Below, in pieces: positions 24,650 to 35,908 of a stretch of DNA of 64,000 nucleotides. Source of the stretch: Ricinus communis (taxonomy: Eukaryota > Streptophyta > Magnoliopsida > Malpighiales > Euphorbiaceae). The DNA lies in NCBI RefSeq assembly GCF_019578655.1, contig NC_063256.1, forward strand, positions 21,056,005-21,120,004, in the 5' to 3' direction. Under the pieces are notes generated by a model, which was given only the letters and a program-made list of their open reading frames with translations, was not told where the DNA came from and did not search any database. Both the position numbers and the translations under genes were made by a program. Position 1 is the stretch's first letter, and each line of letters starts with the position of its first letter.

Positions 24650-25104
24650 TAATGCTTAGTGGTAACTGATGTGGTAACTAAATAGAGACTACTTAGAGAC
24701 CACAATTATTTGGTAGCTAAAATTAGAGACCAGCAGGTTAGCGACCAATACTACGTGGTCTTTAAAATAGCTACCACTTTAGCGACCACATACAAGTGGT
24801 CTTTATATAGCTACCATTGCATGTGTTTGCTAAGTGGAAGCTAATTTGGTCTCCTAGTGGTCTCCTCGTTAGTGCATTAACGACCAACAAGAGACATGGT
24901 AGAGACCACTTTCAGGGTAGCTGATTAGCGACCACTTGTATGGTAGCTAATTTTAAAGATCACTCTGATTTTGGATCGCTATTTTCATTAGCGATGAAGG
25001 TTTTAACGACCACCATCTCTAGTCTCTAATTGGTTGCTATTTGGCTTTAGCGACCACTTAGAGACCATAACTGGTGGTCTCTAAACTGCTGTTTTTTTGT
25101 AGTG
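24650..25104. repeat. CACTA right subterminal repeats and terminus
   Basis: The same words as the left end (GAGACCAC, TAGCGACCA, GTGGTCTCTA) recur about every 20-40 bases up to the terminal GTAGTG at 25104. The AT-rich stretch 24357-24649 before it holds no feature I can name. Confidence 0.8.
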
Positions 25105-25526
25105 TCGCCAATGACTATTTGACATGGCATAAAGACATTGGCTGCTTCAAATATAGCCATTGGTGGTTTGCAACAGTCACCACCCTTCATTAATTTCGCG
25201 GTCATGCCCTTATGGATAGCAGTCACAATTTTCAATTTTAGAAAGCCAATAGCCTTTGCCTCAAAAGTCTTGATTTTCGTAGTCACACTTCCATGGGTGC
25301 AGTCATGATTTTCATCTTGAAATCTTCAATAGCATATGCCTCAAATTTAAGCCTTTTGTGGTTGCGTATTGAGAGGTGTGGTCGCGATTGTCATATAGAC
25401 TTGGATTTTGAACCATGATATATACTACACAAACAAAATATAAAAGTCCATTAGATCAAGACTCTATTTGAATGTAAAGATCAAAATTAGAGACTTTAGC
25501 CGTATGCTAGATCATCTAGGCTAACA

Positions 25527-26239
25527 AATGCTAAGAGGAGTTAAGGCCTTCCTCCACAATGAAAGTGCTGAAATTCTTAAGTGAAATGATTTTACTGAGT
25601 ATGACCTAAGTATGGCCTTCAAATTCTTCAAAAGAAAGTTCCAACACGGGTTAATGATAATAAAGGTTTGTTTATTAGGCAATAAGGTTTTGGATAGGGT
25701 TTTCATTATGCATGATGTAAAGATTAAGTAAAAATGAGAAATAAGACTATAGTGAGAATTGTCAAAGAACCAAGAGAGAGGACAAAAGGTAAAGGATTGC
25801 CACAACAAAGTGATAGAGCAAAAATGCTAGCAAAAAGGAATTGCAAGGTAAAATGATAGGAGGAGGAAGCATAAAAAACTAAAACAACTGTTATTTAAAT
25901 CTGTATAGGAAAGAAAAGATCGCATGCAATATCATAACAACCATTAAAATAGAGAAGAAAAACTAAAAATTAAGCCATATGCTAAAAAATGCTAGGACTT
26001 CTCCTAAAATTGTCTTGCCAATATTTAATATTAATTGAAAACTATAGTTAAATGTGAAAATCTTACAACTTCGCTTCAAGTAATAGTTCAAGAGCAGCTC
26101 AAACCAGTTAATATCCTTAATCTTAGATTACTCAACAACAACATATAGTTGATGAAAATGGATGGCAACATTAGTTTAGGTTTCTACAAGCATTAAGGAT
26201 ATCCCTTCACCTTTCTAACATGATCTAGTTTACAAAAAT
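25527..26239. other. No recognised feature
   Basis: AT-rich DNA between the Copia-D LTR and the tandem repeat. The only open frames are short and domain-free. Could be a remnant of another element. Confidence 0.4.
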
Positions 26240-27115
26240 AAGAATAAAATTATGTAATAGTGTTAATCTAATAAACAAGAGAGATTACTCCTGTTTCTTG
26301 TTAACTAGGGCTTATCATATTTGGAATATTCTCAAAAATTTATCTTTAAACATACTATACCGATATGGAGAGTGCGTATTTAAAATCGTCAGGAATGGAA
26401 AATAATTAAAAAATTATTCCTAAATATACTAGACAAATGTGAGAGAGTGCGTCCATAAAATCAATAGGAAATATGAAAGTAAGTGATTTGTAAGAAAAAG
26501 AAATACCAAATGTAAATTCCTCAAAGAAAAATTATTCCTATGAATTATAATTATGTACTTCAAGTCTAGAGAACGAATTTAAGGGTAATAGAGAAAATTT
26601 CTATTTCGTGTTAACTAAGATTGAATCGTCCTTGAAATGTTTTAAAAAATTTACTCTTAAGTATATTAAATCGATATAAGAAGTGTGTCTTGAAAATTAT
26701 AAAATAAAAAATTAGTAAATATAAATTTATTAAAAGAACTAAAAACTTAATGTAGAAAATAATCAAAAATTCATTTTTAAATATATTAGACAGATAAAAG
26801 AATTATTCCTATGAATCATAATTGTGCACCTCTGGTATAGGAGACGAATTCAAGGGTAATGGGAAAAGAATTTGTTAACTAGGACTCGATCATTTTTGAA
26901 ATATTTCAAAAATTTACTATTAAATATATTAGATCAATACGAAGAGTGTGTCCTGAAAATTGTCAAAGAAAGAATATAAATTTATTAAAAGAATTAAAAA
27001 TTTAATGTGGGAAATAATTAAAAACTTGCTTTTAAATATATTAGACTGATAGAAAAATCATTCCTATGAATCATAACTGTGAGGTCTAGGAGACGAATTC
27101 AAGGGTAATGGAAAA
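26240..27115 (+). repeat. Tandem repeat, unit about 255-271 bp, 3-4 diverged copies
   Basis: The word ATTCCTATGAATCATAA(C/T)TG recurs at about 26533, 26804 and 27059. In each full unit it is followed by GACGAATTCAAGGGTAATG, GTTAACTAGG, then AAATATATTAGA and GAGTGTGTCCTGAAAAT. A more diverged unit precedes it from about 26240. The array ends at the 3' side of the tRNA. Confidence 0.75.
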
Positions 27116-27118
27116 AAA
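27112..27118 (-). terminator. Candidate Pol III terminator of the tRNA gene
   Basis: Seven A on the + strand give a run of seven T on the - strand, 6 bases after the tRNA 3' end. Confidence 0.55.
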
Positions 27119-27123
27119 TATAT

Positions 27124-27209
27124 TGGGGTGAGACAGGCTCAAACTCTCGACCTCAGGATAACTCAATCAGCTATGAGACCTACGCGCTAGCCAACTGCGC
27201 CACCACCCC
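27124..27209 (-). tRNA. tRNA-Met (CAT), elongator type, intron-containing; possible pseudogene
   Basis: The - strand reads GGGGTGGTGGCGCAGTTGGC, then the D-arm TAGCGCG, the anticodon loop CTCATA, about 12 bases of intron (GCTGATTGAGTT), ATCCTGAGG and the closing acceptor CTCACCCC plus discriminator A. Plant elongator tRNA-Met genes have this sequence plan and a short intron after the anticodon. Two departures stand out: the T-loop is TTTGAGC instead of TTCGAGC, losing the near-invariant C56 of box B, and the T-stem reads CTGTC where CTCTC would pair with GAGAG. These changes could weaken transcription and folding. The T-run downstream argues that it was once a real gene. Confidence 0.8.
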
Positions 27210-27238
27210 TAATGGTTAGATGTCGCAGTGTGCTATAC

Positions 27239-27270
27239 TTTATAAATGCGAATTATTATGCTATATAATC
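27239..27270 (+). promoter_or_regulatory. TATA-like elements between the tRNA and the hydrolase gene
   Basis: TTTATAAAT (27239-27247) and CTATATAATC (27261-27270) lie 65-95 bases before the hydrolase ATG at 27334. The first also sits about 30 bases upstream of the tRNA 5' end on the other strand, where plant tRNA genes often have a TATA-like box. Placement only; no transcription start is visible. Confidence 0.45.
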
Positions 27271-27333
27271 TCCTCTTTTATCTGTATCCCTATTTTTGGT
27301 TGCTTTGACTAAACCGGTAGGGACCTAGAGGTT

Positions 27334-29773
27334 ATGATGATCAGTCATTTCATGTCCCGAATACTGGGTGCTTGGCTTCTCTTCCTAATTTCTTTTGTTG
27401 AAATAAGGGGCAGTGACGATGGTAGTTACATGCAACAGATTTTAAGCTCAGCCCAACAGGATAAAGATTGGTTAGTATCTATCAGGAGACAAATCCATGA
27501 AAACCCAGAACTCGGATTCGAAGAACATAACACCAGTGCTATTATTCGCAGGGAACTCGATAAACATGACATCCCTTATCGATACCCAGTTGCTAAAACT
27601 GGCGTTGTTGCCCAAATTGGTTCAGGTTCTCGCCCTGTCGTTGCTCTCCGGGCAGACATGGATGCTCTTCCCTTGCAAGTATATAATATCATGTTTATTC
27701 TTTCTATTTCCTTTTTTTTTTTTTCTCTTTTTATTTTTGTTGAATTGATTGTTTTCTTCATTGGAACTGGGTTTTTTTCGTCATTTGTAGGAGCTGGTTC
27801 AGTGGGAACATATGAGCAAAATTGAGGGTAAGATGCATGGATGTGGACATGATGCTCACACCACAATGCTCCTCGGTGCTGCCAAGTTGCTTAATCAGCG
27901 TAAACACAAACTTAAGGTCAGTTGGTGTTATGTTTGTTTGGACTATGATATTCTTGTTAGGAGTTGATTTTCTTTCTTCTTTTTTGAGCATCTTGTTGGG
28001 AGTCTTTTTTATTTTTTATTTTTTCTAAAATCTATTTGAAAGAACAGTTAAAGAATGTAATAAATGTAGCAAGAGAAAGCCATGTTGCCAGTTATCAACA
28101 GAGGTAGGTATGGTTTTGGATTGGTTTTAGAAGAAGTTGCAATTTTAGAGGATGTCGTTTCAAAATAGAGTGCTTTCCTTTTCTCCTGTTTGATCCCATA
28201 AACTCTATAGTCTCTAAAAATGAGACAACCTTCCTCGGCTATTTTCACATGATAAGAAAATCGTGGTATTGTTCCCTTGGTTTGAAAAAAAAGAAAGAAG
28301 ATCTAAGTAGAATAAGTAGCTATTATTTGAACTGTTCTTGAAAAGCGGTTAATCTGCCATAATGCATTTAGAAATGTCTGGTATTTACTTCAATTCTCGG
28401 TTGCTTCCTTACTTCCATTCTCCCTCTTCCCCTGCTCCTATTATCTGATTTTGGCAGGGCTTTAGGTTAGATAAATTGATGCTTTGCTCTATATGCTGTG
28501 TTCAAAGGGGACTGTGCGACTTCTTTTCCAACCGGCAGAAGAGGGAGGTGCTGGTGCATCTCATATGATAAAAGAGGGTGCATTAGGTGATGCTGAAGCA
28601 ATATTTGCAATGCATATTGGTAGTCATTTATCCACTGGAAGCATTTCTTCACTATCTGGGCCAGTCTTAGCTGCTGTATGCTTCTTCGAAGCTAAAATTG
28701 AAGGCAAAGGTGGCCTTGCTGCAGAGCCGCATACTAATGTGGATCCAATACTTGCTGCATCATTTGCTGTTCTGGCACTGCAACATCTCATCTCAAGAGA
28801 AGCTGATCCCCTCAATAGTAATGTATGGCCACGATATCAATCTCTTTTATTCTTCCATCTTGTCACTGAGCTGCTCTCAGACTTTGGTGTACTGCTTTAG
28901 AACCTCAAGCAGTTTACTTTCCAATCTCTTGTTTTTTTGTCAGTCCATGCTCTTAGAACTTATCTAGAGCTACAGAATATTTGTCACATTGTAACATTGA
29001 CTAACTTATACGGAAACTTCCTGTTTATGTCTCTTATTTTTGACATGTTTCGGGTTAAAATACACACATCGTTTAATGCCTCTATTGTATTTCTAATGTA
29101 GGTGCTTTCTGTTACTTATGTCAGAGGTGGGATTTCCCTGAATGTAATTCCACCATATGTTGAATTTGGGGGCACTTTAAGGAGTCTTACGACTGAGGGT
29201 TTGCATCAACTCCAGCTGAGGTTGAGAGAGGTAGAAAGCAGTAACTACCCTTTTTTTCTTTGAAACAATGGAAATCATATAGATATTCTATCTTCATTTT
29301 TATCTCCGAGTCCATCAAGTGTACCCTATCTGGCATGCATTTCTCATTTGGGGAAACTATACATAAATTGCATGTTTCCACTTTTCAAGCCTATCCATTG
29401 TTGTCTGTAAAGAGCAAACCAAGTTGCATGCTTGCTGTCATTTGACTATTATGTCCACAGCGAGTAGAATATATGGTGGTAATGTCATGCTGCTGTTGCT
29501 TAAAAACTCATGCAATTGATCTAGTCATACTTGAGAAGTGGCTCCACCTTTATTGTCCGGAATCTGAAGTTTTCTGTTTGATGATGAATTTGAATTCCAG
29601 AAATATGACTTGTGAGTTTTAGTCCAAAGTTTGACCTTCTAGAGGAAAGAGACATTTCTGTTAAATTTAAGAGGGTGCATGTCAAGTAATAGCCTTTAGA
29701 TAGGTATTCACACTCAGATACAAAAGGATTCATCCCCTTTTGTAAATATACCCAATCAAGGATATTCTATGTA

Positions 29774-29808
<35 letters not shown>

Positions 29809-30382
29809 CCCGTTTTTGGAGCATTCAGAGGGGTTTTTTTGTTAGTGAGATTTGAACCCTAGTGTCTATTCTAGTAAGCTATGACACCAGGTTAAATCCC
29901 ATTAAAATAAAGTGCAATTTAGCTATGTATATATCAAGTCAAGCCTTTGGGTTTCTTCCAATAGGTTTCTAAGGAGCTAATGCTATCAGAATTATTTGCA
30001 GGTCATTGAAGGTCAGGCTGCTGTGCACAGATGTAACGCATATGTTGACCTGAAAGAGGATGAATACCCATCATATCCTGCTGTTGTGAATGATAAAAAC
30101 TTGAATATGCATGTTCAGAGAGTTGGTAGTCTTCTTCTTGGTCCTGAAAATGTCAAGACAGGCGAGAAGGTGATGGCTGGGGAGGATTTTGCTTTCTATC
30201 AAGAATTGATTCCTGGAGTCATGCTCAGCATAGGAATTAGAAATGAAAAATTGGGTTCAGTATACTCTCCACATTCACCTTATTTCTTCATCGACGAGGA
30301 TGTTCTTCCAATTGGAGCAGCATTACACACTGCCCTAGCCGAGACTTATTTAGATGACCATCAACATTCTGATATAAAGTAA
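27334..30382 (+). CDS. IAA-amino acid hydrolase, ILR1-like (M20D peptidase)
   Basis: Five exons, all phase 0 with GT-AG borders: 27334-27678, 27791-27916, 28508-28822, 29102-29230 and 30002-30382, giving 431 residues, the normal family length. The N-terminal 26 residues are a likely signal peptide ([11 protein letters not shown]). M20 metal-site residues are present: Cys133 and His135 in HGCGHDAH, Glu168-Glu169 in QPAEE, His193 in AMHIG and His396 in SPHSPYFF; Asp108 lies in ADMDALPLQ. Family role: releases free auxin or jasmonate from amino-acid conjugates, usually in the ER. There is no KDEL-type ending; the tail is HQHSDIK. Odd point: the lid motif normally reading GKGGHAA is [10 protein letters not shown] (Leu227, codon 28715-28717). 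The closest group from memory is ILL3-like. The open frame is intact. Confidence 0.9.
29777..29804 (+). repeat. (TC)14 microsatellite in hydrolase intron 4
   Basis: Fourteen uninterrupted TC dinucleotides within the 771-bp fourth intron; likely length-polymorphic. Confidence 0.9.
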
Positions 30383-30684
30383 AAAATAAAAAAAATTAGA
30401 AAAGACAGAATTGTTTGCATACTTTGAATAAGTAAATAGTGCCCCATATATTGTATTGAACAATGCATCTTGCAACTGATTAAATGGTCAAAACCTTATT
30501 CCTTAGGAATCTTAGTAAGAGCTGCTTTATGTATTAAAACTAAACTACAAGAATCTGTCTATATGGTGTTATTTTTTTTTTTTCTAATGAAATGAACTTT
30601 TGCACATTAGACTGATTCTTTGTATATGCACATTAGCAGATTTGATCTCTATATCTAAATTATGTCAGTGAAGGAATATAACGG

Positions 30685-32741
30685 TGTCACATCCAAATCC
30701 CAAAATCATAGCGAACTTAACTAAATTATTGGATTTTATTTTTGTTGACTAATATATACATTAAAACTCTAAAAAAAATAATTAGTCTACATATATTCAC
30801 ATAATCTAAATTTTAAAATATATTAAACAAATATAAACTATTAAGATAATGTTGGCACGACCTTCAACTCTACAAGCGAAAGGGAGTTAGTTCATACGTC
30901 TTCAAACTATCTCACTCCTGCTAATTCTAAGTTTAAAATTTGAAAAAATGAGTATGGATATATTCTGTGGGTAGACTTGCATTAACAAAAATAATAATTA
31001 TAATATTAACCAATGAATCTTTTTTTATTTTCTTGCAATATACATTTCCAAAATAATTGTAATAAATCAGAATTAAAGAATTTATTTCTTAAATCATATC
31101 TTACCATGAAAATACTCATATTTAATCAGGTACACACTCAAGATATTAATAATGTATATCATCTTGGGGTTAACCAATCTAATATGTTAATCCACCAAAA
31201 TTTCATATCATAGCATAGACGGTAACCGTATATTACTCAGCCTAGCCTTCATGTCATACATGCATGTAGAGCTACCCCCAAAAGATAATCACCAGGTACA
31301 CGGCCCAAAGGCATCAATGTGTATTCCAATGCTGTCCCAAAAACAGTATATTGTATACCATATTTTCACACCACGTCATCATCAATTCATTATCAATAAT
31401 AAGAGTGCATCGTAAAAATAATATTCCGCATACTTGCTACTTAAAATATTTCAGTAGGATATACTTACTCTTAATTAATTAGAAGATTCACATTCAAAAC
31501 GTACACAAATCTATTTGTTCCACTTATATATAATTGCAGGGAAAGGTTTAACAACTTTCAGTCTTTCGAACTCATAATCATAAACCAAGATATTTTTATA
31601 AGCATTTGCATTTGATTGAAAACTTATTTAAGTTAAAATGTTAATAATAAGTCTACTTACCTCGATGGCAAAAGCCAACATAACAAGCAAAAAGATATAT
31701 ACAACCCCTAGTACTTAAGTTCCTCGGCTTGAACCTTCGACTTTACGAGACTCGCTTTGATTAACTCCTAATTCACCACTAAATTCTTACCACGACTTTA
31801 GCAATATAATGAACTAATTTTACACCAAAAATGAGAGTAAAATACTAAATATAAGGGCCTCAAACAAGACTAAATATGTTGTTGTCTTGCGACAGGTTTA
31901 ACTTGAACAACAAACATAAATTAATATATAGATCAAATTTTACACAAAAAAGTATGCCGTTTTATACACAAATAGTAGACATATAAGGCTACAACGTATT
32001 CAAAATCTAGCTGAAAAGAAGGTGTTTAACCCCTTCAAAAGGAACAATCTTTAGACAGGTGTAAATCAGTCTATTTGTACCAAACTTTCTCCTTCCACTC
32101 TTTTAAGTAATTATTATAGTTTTATTCTTATTATCATAATAAAAGAAAGATAAAACATTAATTTTACAATCTAAAATCTTTTATGCAAGAAAGAAATCAT
32201 GTAATAGACTAATAAAAATTACAAAATTAAAAATTATCTTTAAATACTATTTACTCCATTTTTAGCTTAATTATGCAAAATTTCTCTTGTTTCCCATCTT
32301 TCCTATCTTCCCCAATCTTTCTCTTTGGAGAACCCTAATGATTAAAACTCTTTATAGATAAAATCACTTACTTTAAAGTCAGGTCTCTTTGGTTTTTGAA
32401 GGATATTTATCAAGATTTATGGTTGTAGTATTTGGGTAATTGATATTTATGAGATTTTTGTTGTTGAGTTGCAAAGCTTCTTCTTCTCTTAAAAGAGGAG
32501 TCTTTCCTGTAATGTATATTACAAAGCTAGAAATTCTATATATAAAAAAATGGTTTATTACCAACCCAACCTTCATTTTTTGTATTTTATCTAAATTAGT
32601 TGCTTAGGTTATTCACTAAATGATTAAATACTTTATTTTAGTTTAGTTTAGTCCAAAATTATTAGATTAATTTTACACATAAATATTTTGTGCCCATATA
32701 TGTCTTATGCTAATATGTATGTTATAAATGCATGTCTTACA
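30685..32741 (-). mobile_element. 3' LTR of the gypsy chromovirus
   Basis: On the + strand it starts TGTCACATCC and ends GTCTTACA, i.e. TGTAAGAC...GTGACA on the element strand. It is next to a polypurine tract (AGGGGGGAGAATTG, - strand, 32742-32755). About 2.06 kb, AT-rich, non-coding. The 300 bases between the hydrolase stop and 30684 hold its 3' UTR and nothing else recognised. Confidence 0.7.
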
Positions 32742-32745
32742 ATTC

Positions 32746-33721
32746 TCCCCCCTTGATAGAAAATTTTGTCCTCAAAATTCTTATATATCTGAGGGATAAA
32801 ACAGATACAGGTATTGACTACGCAGAACTTCTTCACGCTCCCATGTTGCTTCCTTACGTGAATGATGACTCCATAACACTTTCCCTAAGGGGATTACTCT
32901 ATCCCTCAGCACACAATTTTCTTTAGCTAGAATAGTAATAGGTTCTTCATAAGTTAAATCCTCCTTCAGTTCTATAGGTTGAGCTTGTAGAATATGGGTC
33001 TGATCACTTCAGTACTTCCTCAACATAGAAATATAGAAGACATTATAAATTCGAGACAATTCATGCGGCATCGCCAATCTATATGCTATTGGTCAAACCC
33101 TTTCCATAACTTGATAAGGCCCAATAAATAGAGGATTCAACTTTCCCCTTTTCCCAAATCTCACACACCTTTACAAGGAGAGATTTTAAGGAAAACCTTA
33201 TCTCTAACTTCATACTCTATTTCTTTCTTTTTCTGTCTATCTTGTGCAACCTTCAACTTGCTCTTGATAACTTCTATCTTCCCTGTGATCATTTGAAGAA
33301 TTTCTGAAGCCACTAGTTTTCTTTCTCCTACTTCATCCTAACATACAAGTGTTCTACACTTCCTCCTATACAATGCTTCATACAGAGCCATATTCAAACT
33401 AGAATGGAAATTGTTATTATAAGTAAACTCCATCAGAGGCACATATCGATCCTAACTTCCTTTAAATTTGATTACACAAGCTCAAAGCATAAATTCCAAA
33501 ATCTGAATTATGCATTTTGACTGTCCATCTATCTAAGGATGAAAGGCAGTACTAAGTTGAAGTTTAATACCTAACTCATATTGAAGGCTAGGCTAGAACT
33601 TGGACGTAAATCTTGGGTCTCGATCACAGATAATAGACAAGGGCATTTCGTGCAACTTTACTACTTCTTTAACATATAGCTCTGCTAATTCCTCAAGTGA
33701 AAAGCTCACCTTAAAAGGTAG
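32746..33721 (-). pseudogene. Gypsy integrase core, C-terminal domain and chromodomain
   Basis: Reading leftward: ELAELYVKEVVKLHEMPLSI then CDRDPRF (integrase core Asp), a STAFHP block and an altered MDSQN, then KRGKLNPLFIGPY (C-terminal GPY/F domain), AMPHELSRIYNVFYISMLRK, and a chromodomain ending VLWSHHSRKEATWE and SQYLYLFYPSD. The chromodomain after GPY/F is diagnostic of chromoviruses, whose integrases it steers to chromatin. Stops near 33539, 33450 and 33017 show decay. Confidence 0.85.
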
Positions 33722-34174
33722 TGTTGTCCCTTGGAACCAAGAAGGGGAAGAGGGGGTTGAATTGGTGACCTCAAATCATGAAAATAAATTATGGTATGAG
33801 ATACATAAGTACTTCAAGAAGGATAAAAGAATTTGGAAAAAAGTTAGGGTTAGAGAAATTCACACAAGGGTTTATAGTAGTTTGGAAATAATCCTCCCTA
33901 TATCCATTTCTCAAGATCACACTTGAGTATTCCACTATAATCTTCTAGGTTATAACCTTTGGATTTTGCAAGTTTACCTAATAACTTGGTGTTTTTTAAG
34001 GCTAACAGTAAACCTTTCCTTTAGGAACTAATCCCTCAACCCTTGAGTATTAAATGGTTACTCAACAACCAATTTCTTGTGTTCTTAATACCTAGGCTCA
34101 TATAACAACCCTTGATTATAGTTGAATATAGAGATTCAACTCAATACACTCTACAAAGAAGAAAATCAAGTGTA

Positions 34175-34237
34175 ATAAGTTGAGAATTAAATTTGAAAGA
34201 GTTTGGATATAATAAATTGACACACTTATTGCTTGAG
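34175..34237 (+). repeat. 63-bp target duplication, left copy
   Basis: Starts ATAAGTTGAGAATTAAATTT and ends TTATTGCTTGAG just before the LTR. The right copy is 38972-39034, with about two mismatches. The undisturbed sister LTR (about 61735-61795) has it once. Confidence 0.85.
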
Positions 34238-35733
34238 TGATGTGCATAGTTTTACATATATTTGCTTGCATATTATTGTGTATTTTCTTAGAAATTATTG
34301 TGCTTTTATTCCAAGATCACCCGTGTTTTGTGTTCTTTTGCATTTCAGGAGAATTTATAGGACTATCATCAGTGTTTGAGCAATTATAGATCAATACGTG
34401 TGAAAATGGACAGGAATTCATCAAAATTGGACAAGGGCTCGCATGTCAAACATTAAGCACGGCCTAGGTCAAGGCTGTGCTGATCAGCACGGCCTAGACT
34501 CTGGCCGTGACTAACCATTAGCCTTTGATCCTCAAATGTGTCATTTTGGGCATGGTTTTCGAGGTTGTCATGGCCTTCAGCATGGCCCGTGGTGGCTCAG
34601 CACCGGCGGGGGCACGGCTAGGAAGAAAACCTAACTTGCAAGATTCGAAGGTTCAGCATGGCCTGGAAACACGGCCATGACCACGGCCGTGCTGGGACAA
34701 GTATATAAGGAAAGTGATTTCTTAAGCTAGGGCAAGCAAAGTAAGGAGGAGGAGAGTTTTGGTGGTTGGTTCGGTCTTTGCAGAGTACTGAGTTCGGGAG
34801 AGAGTTGCAGAGAGTGAGAACTTCGGAATCGCAAGGTTTCGAGTGCAAAACAGTAGTGGAGCAAATCGAGAGGCAATTGGGGAGATCAATCATAGTGCAG
34901 ATTCAGATTTGGAGCTGTTCATCCAATTTGAGAGAAAAGGGTGTACATGTTTCATTTTCATTATTCTTTCATTGTAATTGATTTCCTAGTTGTTTTAAAT
35001 ATGAATATGTGTAGCTAGATCGGTTAAATCCATTGGGATTTCTTTACTATGTTGGCTTAATATTAAATTGTTGGATTGCTTGAGTTTAGTTTTGTATCCT
35101 TCTTGCTTTTAGTATTAATAAGATAATGCATTATTCATGAGACGTTGTGAATTGTGGTGTTTAGATTGCTTTATGTGATTGAGAAGTTCACTTGGCAATT
35201 GGAATTTTGAATAGCAAGAGCTGGTTAATAATCACTTAGAGATAAGGATAATTGACTAGCCAGATTAAGAATTAATAAAGCTTAATAGAGGCGGGTTAAA
35301 ACTTAATGCTAATTTAAGAATCAATCGTTAGGGAGAGATTCCAACTTTAGGTTCTTGAGTTTAGGAATTCAGTTATCTCGAGAGAGAAATCGAGTTCAAT
35401 TAAGAATTCATCCACGGGTAGCATAATTGGACTTATCAATCTGTTATCTTTTGTTTGATTGCCAACTAGTCTAGGTTCTCTTTGGGTTTGCTTTCTTGTC
35501 TTGATTGCTTCATTTATCCATTCATTCCTGCATCTCATTTAGAACTCAGCTTGTAGTTATTAGGGAATTTAGAAATTATTCATCATTCATTTTAGGCTAA
35601 TATAACATAGAACAAAGTAGTAACTCTGGGCTTTCACTTTCCCAAGGGATACGACCTTGATACTCGCCATTAGTGCTAGACTGTATCGATAGGTTCACTG
35701 CCTTAGATTGTAGCTACGCAAAATAGCCTATCA
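34238..35733 (+). repeat. LTR of the Athila-like element
   Basis: 1496 bp, homologous over its length to the LTR at 55466-56945 and the solo LTR at 58326-59845 (both inverted). At 34440-34700 it carries a run of CACGGCC/GGCCGTG palindromes in otherwise AT-rich DNA, also present in the other two copies. TATATAAGG at 34703-34711 is a candidate promoter TATA box for element transcription. Confidence 0.85.
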
Positions 35734-35739
35734 AGTTTT

Positions 35740-35757
35740 TGGCGCCGTTGCCGGGGA
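35740..35757 (+). other. tRNA-Asp primer-binding site
   Basis: TGGCGCCGTTGCCGGGGA, complementary to the 3' end of plant tRNA-Asp(GTC), six bases after the LTR end. This primer is the norm for Athila/Tat elements. Confidence 0.9.
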
Positions 35758-35908
35758 ATGTTTGAAAACTAGAGTGAAATTTGCTATTTGTTACTTTAAC
35801 CATTTTATTTATTTTATTTATCTATTTATTTATTTATGTTATTTTATTTTTGTACATATTTATTTAGTTTAAGTTTATGATTCAGGTAGTGAATGATAAG
35901 AGGGTTCA

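Larger units (their letters stand above)
14938..25104 (+). mobile_element. CACTA (En/Spm) DNA transposon, 10.2 kb
   Basis: Left end CACTATAAAAATAACAATTT; right end reads GTTTTTTTGTAGTG, i.e. CACTACAAAAAAAC inverted. Both are followed by the shared subterminal word TTTAGAGACCAC. Flanking trinucleotides are TCT (14935-14937) and TCG (25105-25107), consistent with a 3-bp target duplication with one later change. Inside are subterminal repeat arrays and two + strand genes in the usual CACTA order: a TNP2-type transposase and a second Ptta/En/Spm-type gene. The transposase is frameshifted, so the copy is probably immobile on its own. Confidence 0.9.
14318..25526 (-). mobile_element. 5' LTR of Copia-D, interrupted by a CACTA transposon
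   Basis: The edge next to gag reads TGTTTGCCC, beside a degenerate tRNA-iMet primer-binding site (TGGTACAAGAGC on the - strand; consensus TGGTATCAGAGC). The opening resembles the Copia-A LTR (AACCAAGAAGG, then TTGAATT). It is split at 14937/25105 by the CACTA element; without it the LTR would be about 1.0 kb. The far edge (GGCTAACA, about 25526) is estimated from a CA terminus and the loss of LTR-like words, and is uncertain. Confidence 0.55.

Noticed and set aside
34618..34981. Open frames on both strands in the Athila LTR
   Set aside because: They lie across LTR promoter DNA and have no domain; the same stretch recurs in other LTR copies with different breaks.
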